Source: DASZWJ01 sp963813895
GTDB taxonomy: Bacteria > Pseudomonadota > Gammaproteobacteria > JAURND01
Reading direction: 5' to 3'
DNA length: 64,000 nt
Assembly: GCA_963813895.1 (NCBI GenBank)
Contig: CAWFAS010000003.1
Location: 434,001-498,000, forward strand
The notes under the pieces were generated by a model. The model did no database searches. It saw nothing but the letters and a program-made list of their open reading frames with translations, and was not told the origin of the DNA. Every line of letters begins with the position of its first letter. The stretch's first letter is position 1. A program made the translations under genes and the position numbers. Below, one piece after another: positions 15,906 to 25,450 of this stretch.

Positions 15906-18206
15906 TTAATTCCATATACTTTTACTCTGACGTCGCTGCGTTAATACCCGAATAAACTCAGCTTCTTTATTTAATTGCAGGGTAATAGCGCCTTCACTGG
16001 CGGTGTTTAACAACACCGCTCCGCTCTGTTGATAGCGTTCCATTACTACTTGGCTGGGGAAGTGATAACGATTTTTATAACCCACCGGAAATAATACATA
16101 CCGGGCATGGATTACACGCACAAAATCTGCCGTGGATGATGTGCGACTACCATGATGCGGCGCGATGATTATCATAGTCGGTAGTTCGCTAGAATCATGT
16201 TGTAGCATATAATCCTCAGCGGGTTTTTCAATATCCCCGGTCAGTATTAATATCCTCTTCCCTAACCGACTAATGCTTAGTACACACGAGCTATTGTTGT
16301 TCTGATGCAATAGTGCCAATGGCGGATAAAGTACTTTAAAAACTACCCCGTCCCAATCCCATGTTTGATTTGGCTGACATACCTGTGCTTTTGCTTCAGG
16401 AAAACGTTCCGGCACGCTGCTAACTATTTGCCCTGCTGGCATTTGTGCTAATAAAGAATTAGCCCCACCTATATGATCGCTATCACCGTGGCTTATCATT
16501 AACATATCCAAATGTCTAACCCCTACCGCATGTAGAAAAGGTAAGATAACTCTAGACCCCGCATCATCAATTCCCATTTGCGGACCCGTGTCATAGACCA
16601 AAGTATGATGTTCAGTGCGCACTACTGCAGATAAACCCTGCCCTACATCCAGCAAGGTTATCCAGGTCTCCCCCAGCTGCGGTGTGGGTGATCGGTAATA
16701 GAGCAATGGAAATACCCACAATATCCCAGTCCAACGGCACGGTATCCCGCGGGGAGCTACCATCATTATCACCCCTATGACAGCCGCAAATAATATCCAA
16801 AAGTTGGGAATATTCTGCTGCCAAATAGCACCCGGCAACTGCGCCAAATGCGCCAGCAACCACCAGATAGCAGAGATAATTTTAGCTGAGACTAGCAAAA
16901 ACCAGTGCGCCGCTTTGGGCCAGATAAATAGTAATAACGCACCTGAAAGACAGAGCGGTAATACTATAATTCCAACTGCCGGTACTGCGAACATATTCGC
17001 GACAAAAGAAATCAAGGAAGTCTGCTGAAACAGCACTAGTGAAATAGGAATTAAGCCTAAGGTAATTACCCACTGCACCCTTGCATATTTCCACCACCAA
17101 CCCTTAGGATTAAGCCGACCACCGATACCATATAAAATAGCAAATACAGCGCCAAACGATAGCCAGAAGCTAACAGTTAAAGTGGCAAATGGGTTCAGCA
17201 CTAAAACTATCAGTAATGCCAGCATAAATGCATTCCATACTGATAATTGCCGCCGTAACCATAAACCAAGCATCAATACCAACAGCATGAACAATGCGCG
17301 TTCCGTCGGCAATGCAAACCCCGCCAGTGCACTATATGTAGCAGCTGCCAGCAATGAACCACCGGCTGCGGCTGACTGTGCTGGAACCAGTAACAGACAA
17401 CGTGAGCTACATCGCCAAAGAAAATTAACAAGTACATAAACAAAACCCGCAACAAAACCAATATGCACACCCGCAATCGCCATGAGGTGATTGGTTCCCG
17501 TAGCGCGCATTACTTGCCATTGTTGTTCGCTGATGCCGCTTTGTGATCCCATAATTAATGCGGTAATTAACCCAGCACCAGGTTCATTCCCCAGGGTCTG
17601 TTGAATTTTTTGTTGCAGAGATTGGCGTATTTGATCATTTAACGTGCCTAATGAAAATTTATCAACTGCAGCTAAGGGTGTTGCACTCAAGATATAGCCA
17701 GTGGCGCGGATACCTTTGGCAAATAACCATTTCTCATAATCAAAACCACCGGGATTAGACAGTCCATGCGGTTTTTTCAAGCGCACTTGGAATTGCCAAT
17801 GAGAACCCACCGGGAGCAACATATTTGCAGGGACTTTGTACCAAGAAAGACGTAATTTTGTGCGCTGCGCCCTGCCCTCCAGAGTTTGTAATTGAAATTC
17901 AAAATTTGCTGCTTTTTCTTGCGTTTGGGGTAATGAAATAATTTTCCCGGTTACTGTTACTGCCTTGTCCTCCAGCCCCTCAGGCAAATTCCAGCTTAAA
18001 ATGCGCTGCGCTGAGAACATACCGTAAGCAAAGCCCCCTATTGCAAATAAAATGCAACAAACCAACCAACGCAAACTCCTAGGAGAAACCCAAGCTAATA
18101 GCAACCATAGAATGCCAGCATAAACCAACCACATTAAGGGTGGTAAAGTTTTACAAAGTTGTAATGCCAAAATTCCTGTTAAAAATCCGATCGCACAGGC
18201 GTACAT
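15906..18206 (-). CDS. comEC: ComEC/Rec2 DNA-uptake channel
   Basis: The 766-residue inner-membrane protein carries single-stranded DNA into the cytoplasm during natural transformation. N-terminal hydrophobic helices and an OB-like loop (about 50-180) come first. The Competence domain follows with many helices (about 225-500, GLITALIMGSQSGISEQQWQVMRATGTNHLMAIAGVHIG). The C-terminal metallo-beta-lactamase-like domain has LLDVGQGLSAVV and the metal motif SHGDSDHIGG. Length and all three parts are complete, so it appears intact. It stands alone, convergent with truB; other competence genes are not in the window. Confidence 0.95.
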   Translation of the reverse strand: MYACAIGFLTGILALQLCKTLPPLMWLVYAGILWLLLAWVSPRSLRWLVCCILFAIGGFAYGMFSAQRILSWNLPEGLEDKAVTVTGKIISLPQTQEKAANFEFQLQTLEGRAQRTKLRLSWYKVPANMLLPVGSHWQFQVRLKKPHGLSNPGGFDYEKWLFAKGIRATGYILSATPLAAVDKFSLGTLNDQIRQSLQQKIQQTLGNEPGAGLITALIMGSQSGISEQQWQVMRATGTNHLMAIAGVHIGFVAGFVYVLVNFLWRCSSRCLLLVPAQSAAAGGSLLAAATYSALAGFALPTERALFMLLVLMLGLWLRRQLSVWNAFMLALLIVLVLNPFATLTVSFWLSFGAVFAILYGIGGRLNPKGWWWKYARVQWVITLGLIPISLVLFQQTSLISFVANMFAVPAVGIIVLPLCLSGALLLFIWPKAAHWFLLVSAKIISAIWWLLAHLAQLPGAIWQQNIPNFWILFAAVIGVIMMVAPRGIPCRWTGILWVFPLLYYRSPTPQLGETWITLLDVGQGLSAVVRTEHHTLVYDTGPQMGIDDAGSRVILPFLHAVGVRHLDMLMISHGDSDHIGGANSLLAQMPAGQIVSSVPERFPEAKAQVCQPNQTWDWDGVVFKVLYPPLALLHQNNNSSCVLSISRLGKRILILTGDIEKPAEDYMLQHDSSELPTMIIIAPHHGSRTSSTADFVRVIHARYVLFPVGYKNRYHFPSQVVMERYQQSGAVLLNTASEGAITLQLNKEAEFIRVLTQRRQSKSIWN

Positions 18207-18363
18207 AGGCTGCCCCCGCCAATAATGAAGGCAACACTATTGAACGGGTAGGGTTTGGGAGTCAATACCGTAGAACTACGGGATCGACACCTATTTATTT
18301 AAATATCTTTTTGACGAGAAAGACCAAATGAAGTGCCACTGGAGGAGATAGAGGGAATAGTTT

Positions 18364-18963
18364 TTAAAACTGAAAGTACTCCTTGATACCTGATAAAAAC
18401 ATCTGCACGGATACTGTAGTCAAGATCATACCCATTAATCTTTCGACGGCAATTAAACCGCGTTCGCCGAGAATTTTCATCAAATAGCGTGAGCATAATA
18501 ATACGATAGTAAAAAGAACTGAAGAAATGACAAGAGCGCCAAACCAGGCTCCCATGCGTTGTGGTTCCTGATTGGCAAATAATAGGACCGTCGCCAGGGT
18601 AGCTGGCCCTGCAGTCAGCGGCACCGCCAAAGGCACTATAAATGGCTCACCGTGAATGGCATCCTGAGTATGAGTATCCGGATGTGGGAAGATCATGCGT
18701 AAGGCAATTATAAATAAAATAATGCCTCCAGCAATGTTTAAGTCCGGATCAGTTATATTTAAGCCATTTAAGATATTGCCACCAAAAAATAAAAACAATG
18801 CGAGGATCACGAAAGCAATAAAGGATTCACGCAAAATGATCCAGGCTTGGCGTTTGGGGTGTATGTTTTTCAGGATTGATAAAAATAAAGGGATATTCCC
18901 TAGAGGATCCATTACCAGGATAAGAGTAATAGTAGCGGTGTAAAAACTCATAGTATGGTGCAT
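18364..18963 (-). CDS. MarC-family membrane protein
   Basis: The 199-residue product has six hydrophobic segments and the UPF0056 motifs LILVMDPLGNIPLFLSILK near the start and PLAVPLTAGPATLATVLL in the middle. The family is named for MarC but its role is not established; some members are described as NAAT transporters. It starts only a few bases after hemE on the same strand (ATG 18963, no clear ribosome binding site), so it is probably co-transcribed and translationally coupled with hemE. A start four codons later at MSFYTATITL is also possible. Confidence 0.88.
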   Translation of the reverse strand: MHHTMSFYTATITLILVMDPLGNIPLFLSILKNIHPKRQAWIILRESFIAFVILALFLFFGGNILNGLNITDPDLNIAGGIILFIIALRMIFPHPDTHTQDAIHGEPFIVPLAVPLTAGPATLATVLLFANQEPQRMGAWFGALVISSVLFTIVLLCSRYLMKILGERGLIAVERLMGMILTTVSVQMFLSGIKEYFQF

Positions 18964-18967
18964 AGCA

Positions 18968-20023
18968 TTACTTACGGAGAGTATTCAAATTATGTACGGC
19001 CTCAACGAGAGCGGCCATATTCTCTACCGGTGTCTGCGGCAGTATCCCATGCCCTAAATTAAAAACATGCCCCGTTTCATTACCATAGCGACTTAAAATA
19101 TGAGCTACTTCCTGTTCGATACGCTGCGGTGTAGACAACAATACGGCTGGATCCATATTACCCTGCAATGCTACTTTTTCACCCACACGTGCACGTGCAA
19201 CCCCCAGATCACTGGTCCAATCCAATCCTAAAGCATCACAGCCGCTATCGGCCATAGCTTCGAGCCATTGTCCACCATTTTTGGTAAATAAGATAATAGG
19301 TGTATGTGCCTGCTGGTATTTACGGATGCGCGCAATAATTTGCGTCATGTATTTAAGCGAAAACTCATAATAATCCTGTGGAGTCAAAATTCCACCCCAG
19401 GTATCGAAAATCATCACTACTTCGGCACCTACACTAATTTGCGCCTGCAAATATTCAGCCACGGCATCAGCCAGTAATGCCAACAGTAGATGTAAACCTT
19501 CTGGATCTGAAAACAACCATTGTTTAATAATGCTGAATGTTTTGCTTGCCCCACCTTCAATCATATAGCAAGCTAAAGTCCAGGGGCTGCCGGAAAAACC
19601 GATTAATGGCACTTTATCTGCTAATTCGTGGCGCACCATAGCTATAGTGTCCATTACATAACGCAGATCAGCCATATCAGGTATTGCCAGGGAATTTATA
19701 TCTTGGCGTGTGCGCAAAGGATGTTCGAACTTTGGACCTTCATTCTCCACAAAATGCAGGCCCAATCCCATCGCATCGGGTATAGTTAATATATCTGAAA
19801 ATACAATAGCCGCATCTAGCGGGAAACGAGCCAGCGGTTGCAACGTGACTTGGCAAGCCAACTCGGGAGTTTTGCACAAGTGCAGAAAATCTTTTGCCTG
19901 CGCACGAACCCTGCGGTATTCCGGCAAATAACGTCCTGCCTGGCGCATAACCCATACGGGAGTTTTATCTACCGGCTGGCGATGTAAAGCGCGAAGAAAA
20001 CGATGGTGAGTATTAGTCGACAT
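18968..20023 (-). CDS. hemE: Uroporphyrinogen decarboxylase
   Basis: The 351-residue cytoplasmic enzyme removes four carboxyl groups from uroporphyrinogen III to give coproporphyrinogen III in heme synthesis. The first signature PVWVMRQAGRYLPEYR (residues 22-37) contains the substrate-binding arginines. IVFSDILTIPDAMG carries the catalytic Asp, and IGFSGSPWTLACYMIEGG is the second signature. HGILPQTPVENMAALVEAVH closes the barrel. Length is normal. The gene is followed at once by the marC-like gene and lies about 90 bases downstream of uvrA on the same strand. Confidence 0.97.
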   Translation of the reverse strand: MSTNTHHRFLRALHRQPVDKTPVWVMRQAGRYLPEYRRVRAQAKDFLHLCKTPELACQVTLQPLARFPLDAAIVFSDILTIPDAMGLGLHFVENEGPKFEHPLRTRQDINSLAIPDMADLRYVMDTIAMVRHELADKVPLIGFSGSPWTLACYMIEGGASKTFSIIKQWLFSDPEGLHLLLALLADAVAEYLQAQISVGAEVVMIFDTWGGILTPQDYYEFSLKYMTQIIARIRKYQQAHTPIILFTKNGGQWLEAMADSGCDALGLDWTSDLGVARARVGEKVALQGNMDPAVLLSTPQRIEQEVAHILSRYGNETGHVFNLGHGILPQTPVENMAALVEAVHNLNTLRK

Positions 20024-20113
20024 ATCAGCTCTTAAAATTTAATTGAGTTTCCTATGCTACCACAATGACCCTTGTGAGGGATATTTAGGAGCTTAAGGAG
20101 AAAATGTAAATCT

Positions 20114-22936
20114 TCATAGTAAATGCTTCAGAAACTGTCCAGTATAAGAATTAGCCTGCTTTGCAATGTCTTCGGGCACACCTGACGCAATGACTTCGCC
20201 CCCTTTTTCACCACCTTCAGGTCCTAAGTCTATAACCCAATCAGCTGTTTTTACTACATCTAAGTTATGTTCGATGATAATAATGGTATTGCCACGTTGT
20301 CGCAGGCTATGTAAAACTTCTAGCAATTGTTTCACGTCATGAAAATGTAGGCCGGTAGTTGGTTCATCAAGGATATATAGTGTATTGCCAGTATCACGCC
20401 GCGATAGTTCCTTAGCTAGTTTTACTCGCTGGGCTTCACCTCCTGACAAGGTGGTGGCGCTTTGGCCTAAACCAATATAGGACAACCCTACTTCAATTAA
20501 CGTTTGCAATTTACGGGCGATTTGCGGCACAGGATCAAAAAACACTCGCGCCTCTTCTACGGTCATATCTAGAACTTCATGTATATTTTTGCCTTTGTAC
20601 TTTACTTCCAAGGTTTCGCGATTATAACGCTGACCCTTACATACGTCGCATTGCACATATACATCCGCAAGAAAATGCATTTCTACTTTAATTAAACCAT
20701 CCCCTTCACAGGCTTCACAGCGCCCGCCTTTAACGTTAAAACTGAAGCGTCCTGCTTGATAGCCACGCGTGCGGGCTTCTTGGGTAACGGCGAATAGTTC
20801 TCTTATAGGTGTAAATAAGCCAGTATAGGTCGCAGGATTTGAACGCGGTGTGCGCCCGATGGGGCTTTGATCAATAGCAACCACCTTATCGAGATGTCCA
20901 AGACCGGCAATCTGTTTATAGGGGCCCGGGGTGATGCTTTCCATGCCATTTAAGTTATGCGCTACTATGGGATATAAAGTGTCATTGATCAGACTAGATT
21001 TCCCAGAACCGGAAACACCTGTGACACAGGTAATTAGTCCTATGGGAATAGCAATATCGACATTTTTCAAGTTGTTGCAGGATACCCCTAATAAACGCAA
21101 CATGCGTTTAGGGTCAGGAGACACTCTATCTTGGGGAACTTCAATCTTAAGTGTCCCGGATAAATATTGTCCAGTCAATGAAGATTTTGACTGACAAATT
21201 TGTTTTGGAGTTCCCTGAGCAACTACTTGACCGCCATGTACACCGGCGCCCGGACCAATATCAACTACATAATCCGCTGTACGAATGGCTTCTTCATCGT
21301 GCTCAACGACAATGACGGTATTTCCTAAATCACGTAATCGCTTTAGCGTTTGTAATAAACGGTCATTGTCGCGCTGATGCAACCCTATTGAAGGTTCATC
21401 TAGAATGTACATTACTCCAACTAAGCCAGAGCCGATTTGGCTTGCCAAGCGGATACGCTGAGCTTCACCACCGGATAAAGTATCTGCGCTTCGATCTAAG
21501 GTTAAATAATCTAGACCTACACTGACTAAAAAACCTAAACGATCATTGATTTCTTTGAGTATGCGTATAGCAATTTTGCCACGCCGGCCCGGCAAATCTA
21601 GTGCGCCAAAAAATTGCAATGCCCTACCAACAGGCATAGCAGCGATTTGTGGCAAGTTGACATCATTGATAAACACATTGCGCGCCTCTGTGCGCAAACG
21701 CGCGCCCTGACAGGCAGGGCAGCGGCTAGTGGTTAAGTAATGAGACAAATCTTCCCGCACAGCTTCCGATTCCGTTTCTCGGTATCGGCGCTCCATATTA
21801 GGAATAATGCCTTCAAAAGCATATACCCGCGTAGTACGCCGTCCGCGTTCATTGACATAAATAAATTCAATCTCTTCATCACCACTGCCATAAAGAATTT
21901 TTTCTTGTACCTTTTTTCTAAGCTCTTCAAATGGCACTTCTACGTCAAATTTATAATGCTTGGCCAGAGACTTCAATATTTGAAAATAGTAGGCATTGCG
22001 CCGATCCCAACCGCGAATTGCACCACCAGCCAGGCTTAATTCTGGATTTTGTAACACCTTACTGGTATCAAAAAATTGCTTTACGCCCAAACCATCACAT
22101 TCGGGACAAGCACCGGCAGGACTGTTAAAAGAAAATAGACGCGGTTCTAATTCAGCTAGACTATAACCACATAAAGGACAGGCAAATTTAGAAGAGAAAA
22201 CACGTTCAGAACCATTGGTTCTATCCATTTCGGTTACAACGGCAAGACCATCGGCAAGACGCAATGCGGTTTCGAATGATTCTGCCAAACGTTGCGCAAT
22301 ATCGGGCCTGGCTTTAAAACGGTCTACTACGACTTCAATGGTATGTTTTTGACGCAAGTTGAGTTTGGGTGCTTGATCAAGATCATAAATTTTGCCATTA
22401 ATACGTGCGCGGACAAACCCTTGGCGGCGTAAGGATTCCAAGAGTTGCAGGTGCTCACCTTTGCGACCTTTCACAATGGGCGCCAATATCATCAACCGCA
22501 CCTCTTGAGGAAATGTGAGCACGGTGTCTACCATTTGACTTATGGTTTGCGCTTCCAGCACGGTATGATGCGTCGGACAACAAGGCTGACCCACGCGCGC
22601 GTATAACAGACGCAAATAATCGTAGATTTCAGTAATAGTTCCAACCGTAGAGCGCGGGTTGTGAGAAGTGGCCTTTTGTTCGATAGAAATCGCGGGCGAC
22701 AAACCCTCGATGTGATCTACATCCGGTTTTTGCATAACAGATAAAAATTGCCTGGCATAGGATGATAGTGATTCAACATAACGACGCTGGCCTTCGGCAT
22801 ATAAAGTATCGAAAGCTAATGAAGATTTACCAGAACCCGACAAACCCGTAATTACAATTAGTTTATCGCGCGGTAAATCTAAATCAATGTTCTTTAAATT
22901 GTGGGTTCTTGCGCCACGAATTTGTATGGATTGCAT
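20114..22936 (-). CDS. uvrA: Excinuclease ABC subunit A
   Basis: The 940-residue ATPase finds bulky DNA lesions with UvrB in nucleotide excision repair. Two ABC modules are present: Walker A GLSGSGKSS near residue 32 and GVSGSGKSS in the second half, each with LSGGEAQR signatures. Zinc-binding cysteines occur in CPLCGYSL ... CPECDGLG and in CEACEGDG ... CDVCKGQRYN. The UvrB-binding region lies between the first Walker motif and the signature. Length is normal. It is divergent from the MFS gene; in many gammaproteobacteria ssb is the divergent neighbour, here displaced by one gene. Confidence 0.98.
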   Translation of the reverse strand: MQSIQIRGARTHNLKNIDLDLPRDKLIVITGLSGSGKSSLAFDTLYAEGQRRYVESLSSYARQFLSVMQKPDVDHIEGLSPAISIEQKATSHNPRSTVGTITEIYDYLRLLYARVGQPCCPTHHTVLEAQTISQMVDTVLTFPQEVRLMILAPIVKGRKGEHLQLLESLRRQGFVRARINGKIYDLDQAPKLNLRQKHTIEVVVDRFKARPDIAQRLAESFETALRLADGLAVVTEMDRTNGSERVFSSKFACPLCGYSLAELEPRLFSFNSPAGACPECDGLGVKQFFDTSKVLQNPELSLAGGAIRGWDRRNAYYFQILKSLAKHYKFDVEVPFEELRKKVQEKILYGSGDEEIEFIYVNERGRRTTRVYAFEGIIPNMERRYRETESEAVREDLSHYLTTSRCPACQGARLRTEARNVFINDVNLPQIAAMPVGRALQFFGALDLPGRRGKIAIRILKEINDRLGFLVSVGLDYLTLDRSADTLSGGEAQRIRLASQIGSGLVGVMYILDEPSIGLHQRDNDRLLQTLKRLRDLGNTVIVVEHDEEAIRTADYVVDIGPGAGVHGGQVVAQGTPKQICQSKSSLTGQYLSGTLKIEVPQDRVSPDPKRMLRLLGVSCNNLKNVDIAIPIGLITCVTGVSGSGKSSLINDTLYPIVAHNLNGMESITPGPYKQIAGLGHLDKVVAIDQSPIGRTPRSNPATYTGLFTPIRELFAVTQEARTRGYQAGRFSFNVKGGRCEACEGDGLIKVEMHFLADVYVQCDVCKGQRYNRETLEVKYKGKNIHEVLDMTVEEARVFFDPVPQIARKLQTLIEVGLSYIGLGQSATTLSGGEAQRVKLAKELSRRDTGNTLYILDEPTTGLHFHDVKQLLEVLHSLRQRGNTIIIIEHNLDVVKTADWVIDLGPEGGEKGGEVIASGVPEDIAKQANSYTGQFLKHLL

Positions 22937-22999
22937 AGATGAGGCTCGGGGGAAAGTATTAGTATCGAAATTTTATTGTATCACAAATTGTGCAGGGAC

Positions 23000-23026
23000 T
23001 TGTTTGTCCTTATTAAACTGTATAAT
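23000..23026 (+). promoter_or_regulatory. Candidate promoter of the MFS gene
   Basis: A perfect TATAAT (23021-23026) is preceded by TTGTTT (23000-23005) at a short 15-base spacing. The start codon at 23035 lies only eight bases after the -10 box, so transcripts would have almost no leader. Confidence 0.5.
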
Positions 23027-23034
23027 CTTGCTTT

Positions 23035-24420
23035 ATGAACTTTAATACTAAACCAATACCTTTCGAAACCCGCGCCGTCTTATCCCTGGCCACCATCTTT
23101 TCTACCCGGATGCTGGGTTTATTTATCATCTTACCGATATTCTCTCTTTACAGTCAGCAACTGAAGGGGGCTACGCCTGGTCTCATGGGAATTGCATTAG
23201 GGATTTATGGTCTCACGCAAGCCTTGTTTCAAATCCCTCTGGCAATGCTGTCTGATAAAGTGGGTCGTAAACCTGTTATTGCCGCTGGTCTAATGGTATT
23301 TATATTGGGTAGCTTAATAGCTGCATTTTCTCACTCAATTTATGGCGTTATTATTGGCAGGGCACTGCAGGGAGCGGGTGCTGTGGGCAGTACTATTATT
23401 GCACTAGTGGCTGATTTGACGGCAGTGGAAAATCGCACCAAAGCGATGGCTATTATTGGAATGACCATTGGGGTCTCGTTTGCAGTTGCTATGGTTTTGG
23501 GCCCTGTACTCAATTTATGGATAGGTTTAGCGGGAATATTTTGGCTTACGGCTTTATTTGGGTTGGTTAGCATTTGCACTTTAGTATTTTTTGTTCCTCG
23601 ATCTCCACATCTAGTGTTTCATCGAGATGCTGAAACTTTACCGGAGCTATTTAAATCGACATTGACCAATCCGGAATTAATGCGTTTAAACTTTGGAATT
23701 TTGAGCCTACATGCTTTATTGACTGCTAGCTTTATTGTGATTCCTGTCATGATCTCGCAGTTGAATAGCGTCGCTAAAAACCATACCTGGATAGTGTATT
23801 TGCCAGTTATGGTCTTCGCTTTCCTGGCGGTAATGCCGTGTATTATCGTAGCGGAAAAATACCGCAAAATGCGGTCTTTTTTTATTGTCATGATTTTCCT
23901 ATTGGGAATAACGCAATACTTGTTGTGGCATTTCCATTCCACTGTTTTCGAAATCGCATTTATCCTGGGTCTTTTTTTCCTAGCCTTCACGTTCATGGAG
24001 GCCGCATTGCCCTCACTGATTTCCAAGATTGCTCCTGCTGGAAACAAAGGTACCGCTATAGGCATTTATTCCAGCTGCCAATTCTTCGGTATTTTTTTAG
24101 GAGGTAGCCTGGGAGGATATATTTACAGTTATTACCACTTCAACGGCATTTTTATTTTTGATTTGGTGCTAATTTTTTTATGGCTGTTAATTGCCTTGAC
24201 TATGCGACAGCCACCCTACCTAAGCACCCTCCTGCTCCCCGTGGGAAACATAAATGCGCAACAAGCCCAATTTTTAACTCAAGGGTACAGAAAATTGTCC
24301 GGTGTTGTAGAAGCTGCTGTGATTATTAAAGAGAAAACTGCTTATTTGAAGGTGGATAGAAAAAATCTGGACCTCAATAATTTGTTAGATTTTAACAGAA
24401 AAAACAATAATTTGACCTAA
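23035..24420 (+). CDS. MFS transporter, YajR-like
   Basis: The 461-residue product has twelve membrane helices (about 15-395) with the MFS loop motif LSDKVGRKPVI near residue 80 and GRALQGAGAVGSTIIALVAD in helix 4. After the last helix a soluble domain of about 55 residues (LSGVVEAAVIIKEKTAYLKVDR) resembles the ferredoxin-like YAM domain of E. coli YajR, whose substrate is unknown. ATG 23035 has no ribosome binding site and may be read from a leaderless transcript. Drug or metabolite export is inferred only from the superfamily. Confidence 0.88.
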   Translation: MNFNTKPIPFETRAVLSLATIFSTRMLGLFIILPIFSLYSQQLKGATPGLMGIALGIYGLTQALFQIPLAMLSDKVGRKPVIAAGLMVFILGSLIAAFSHSIYGVIIGRALQGAGAVGSTIIALVADLTAVENRTKAMAIIGMTIGVSFAVAMVLGPVLNLWIGLAGIFWLTALFGLVSICTLVFFVPRSPHLVFHRDAETLPELFKSTLTNPELMRLNFGILSLHALLTASFIVIPVMISQLNSVAKNHTWIVYLPVMVFAFLAVMPCIIVAEKYRKMRSFFIVMIFLLGITQYLLWHFHSTVFEIAFILGLFFLAFTFMEAALPSLISKIAPAGNKGTAIGIYSSCQFFGIFLGGSLGGYIYSYYHFNGIFIFDLVLIFLWLLIALTMRQPPYLSTLLLPVGNINAQQAQFLTQGYRKLSGVVEAAVIIKEKTAYLKVDRKNLDLNNLLDFNRKNNNLT

Positions 24421-24674
24421 TATAACAAATTATAACAATATTTTAACTATGGCTGTTTTTTCAATTGAACCGCCTATGCGCTCAAGGTAAGATAGCTTGT
24501 TTTGGTATTTAATATGTCCAGGAACATGTTTATGAAAGTATAAATTTTTTGTCTTTACAAAAAATTGACCTACTTAATTAACTGGAACTTTACGTTAAAG
24601 TATTGTCGCTGTCATCTCAAGGTTGAGCTGTGATAGTAGCAAAAAAATTGTTATATCTTTAAGGAGAGAGCTAT

Positions 24675-25151
24675 ATGGCTAGAGGTGTAAATAAAGTCAT
24701 TCTGATTGGCAACCTGGGAAGTGACCCCGAAGTGCGTTATACGCCTAGCGGCAGCGCAGTGGCCAATGTTAATTTGGCAACCAGCGAAAGCTGGAGGGAT
24801 AAAACCAGTGGCGAGCTTCAGGATCGTACCGAATGGCATCGTATTGTATTTTTTAATCGCTTGGCTGAGATTGTAGGGGAATATTTACACAAAGGCTCAA
24901 AAATCTATGTTGAAGGCAGCTTAAGAACTCGCAAATGGCAAGATAAAAATGGTATCGAACGGCATACAACAGAAATTATTGCCAATGAAATGCATATCCT
25001 TGACAGTCGCAGCGGTTCCTCCAATCAGGTTCTTAATTCACAATTAGAAAGACCAGAGGATGCAGGTAAAACCATCAAAGTTCATCCACAACCGGCTACG
25101 GCTGATATAACGCCCATTGCTAATGACTTTGAGGATGACATTCCGTTTTAA
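24675..25151 (+). CDS. ssb: Single-stranded DNA-binding protein
   Basis: The 158-residue product has the OB fold in residues 1-110 (MARGVNKVILIGNLGSDPEVRYTPSG; TEWHRIVFFNRLAEIVGEYLHKGSKIYVEG), a flexible linker and the acidic tip DDIPF that recruits repair and replication proteins. It forms tetramers on single-stranded DNA. AAGGAG lies just upstream of ATG 24675. The linker is short and lacks the Gly/Gln-rich stretch of E. coli SSB. It is monocistronic with a hairpin behind it. Confidence 0.97.
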   Translation: MARGVNKVILIGNLGSDPEVRYTPSGSAVANVNLATSESWRDKTSGELQDRTEWHRIVFFNRLAEIVGEYLHKGSKIYVEGSLRTRKWQDKNGIERHTTEIIANEMHILDSRSGSSNQVLNSQLERPEDAGKTIKVHPQPATADITPIANDFEDDIPF

Positions 25152-25161
25152 TGAGGATGAT

Positions 25162-25192
25162 TGGCAACTTCCATAGTTCTTGGGAGTTGCCA
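25162..25192 (+). terminator. Probable terminator of ssb
   Basis: TGGCAACT pairs with AGTTGCCA eleven bases after the ssb stop and is followed by TTTAT. The T-run is short, so strength is uncertain. Confidence 0.6.
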
Positions 25193-25304
25193 TTTATATC
25201 AGTTATTCACTTTTGAATAAATCTTTTGTTAACCACTGTACAGTTAAAAATTTATTTTCTCATCACGAACATTTTATTCTTCTTTTTCTTCTCGATTTAC
25301 CTGA

Positions 25305-25333
25305 TATATACCTGAAGTGTTTGATATTAAGGG
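25305..25333. repeat. Solitary end of the element A/B family
   Basis: ATATACCTGAAGTGTTTGAT matches the tip of element B with one change. No partner end is visible nearby; a different palindrome follows about 20 bases later. It is probably a deletion remnant. Confidence 0.55.
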
Positions 25334-25350
25334 ACGTTTGCAGTTCTTAT

Positions 25351-25434
25351 CCGAGCCGCGACCATTAGGGAGCGTTTACTGAAGCAACGTAAACGCTCCC
25401 TGACGGTCGCGGCTCGGTAGGTCGCGGCTCGGTA
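25351..25434. repeat. Palindromic repeat with duplicated tip upstream of the symporter gene
   Basis: Arms of about 28 bases (CCGAGCCGCGACCATTAGGG; right arm 25388-25417) match apart from two bases. The last 15 bases of the right arm, GGTCGCGGCTCGGTA, are repeated at once (25420-25434), ending just before the ribosome binding site of the next gene. Confidence 0.7.
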
Positions 25435-25450
25435 ATAACCGGAGTTTATT

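Noticed and set aside
23340..24065. Minus-strand frames opposite the MFS gene
   Set aside because: Antisense shadows of a clearly coding membrane protein; composition is not protein-like.
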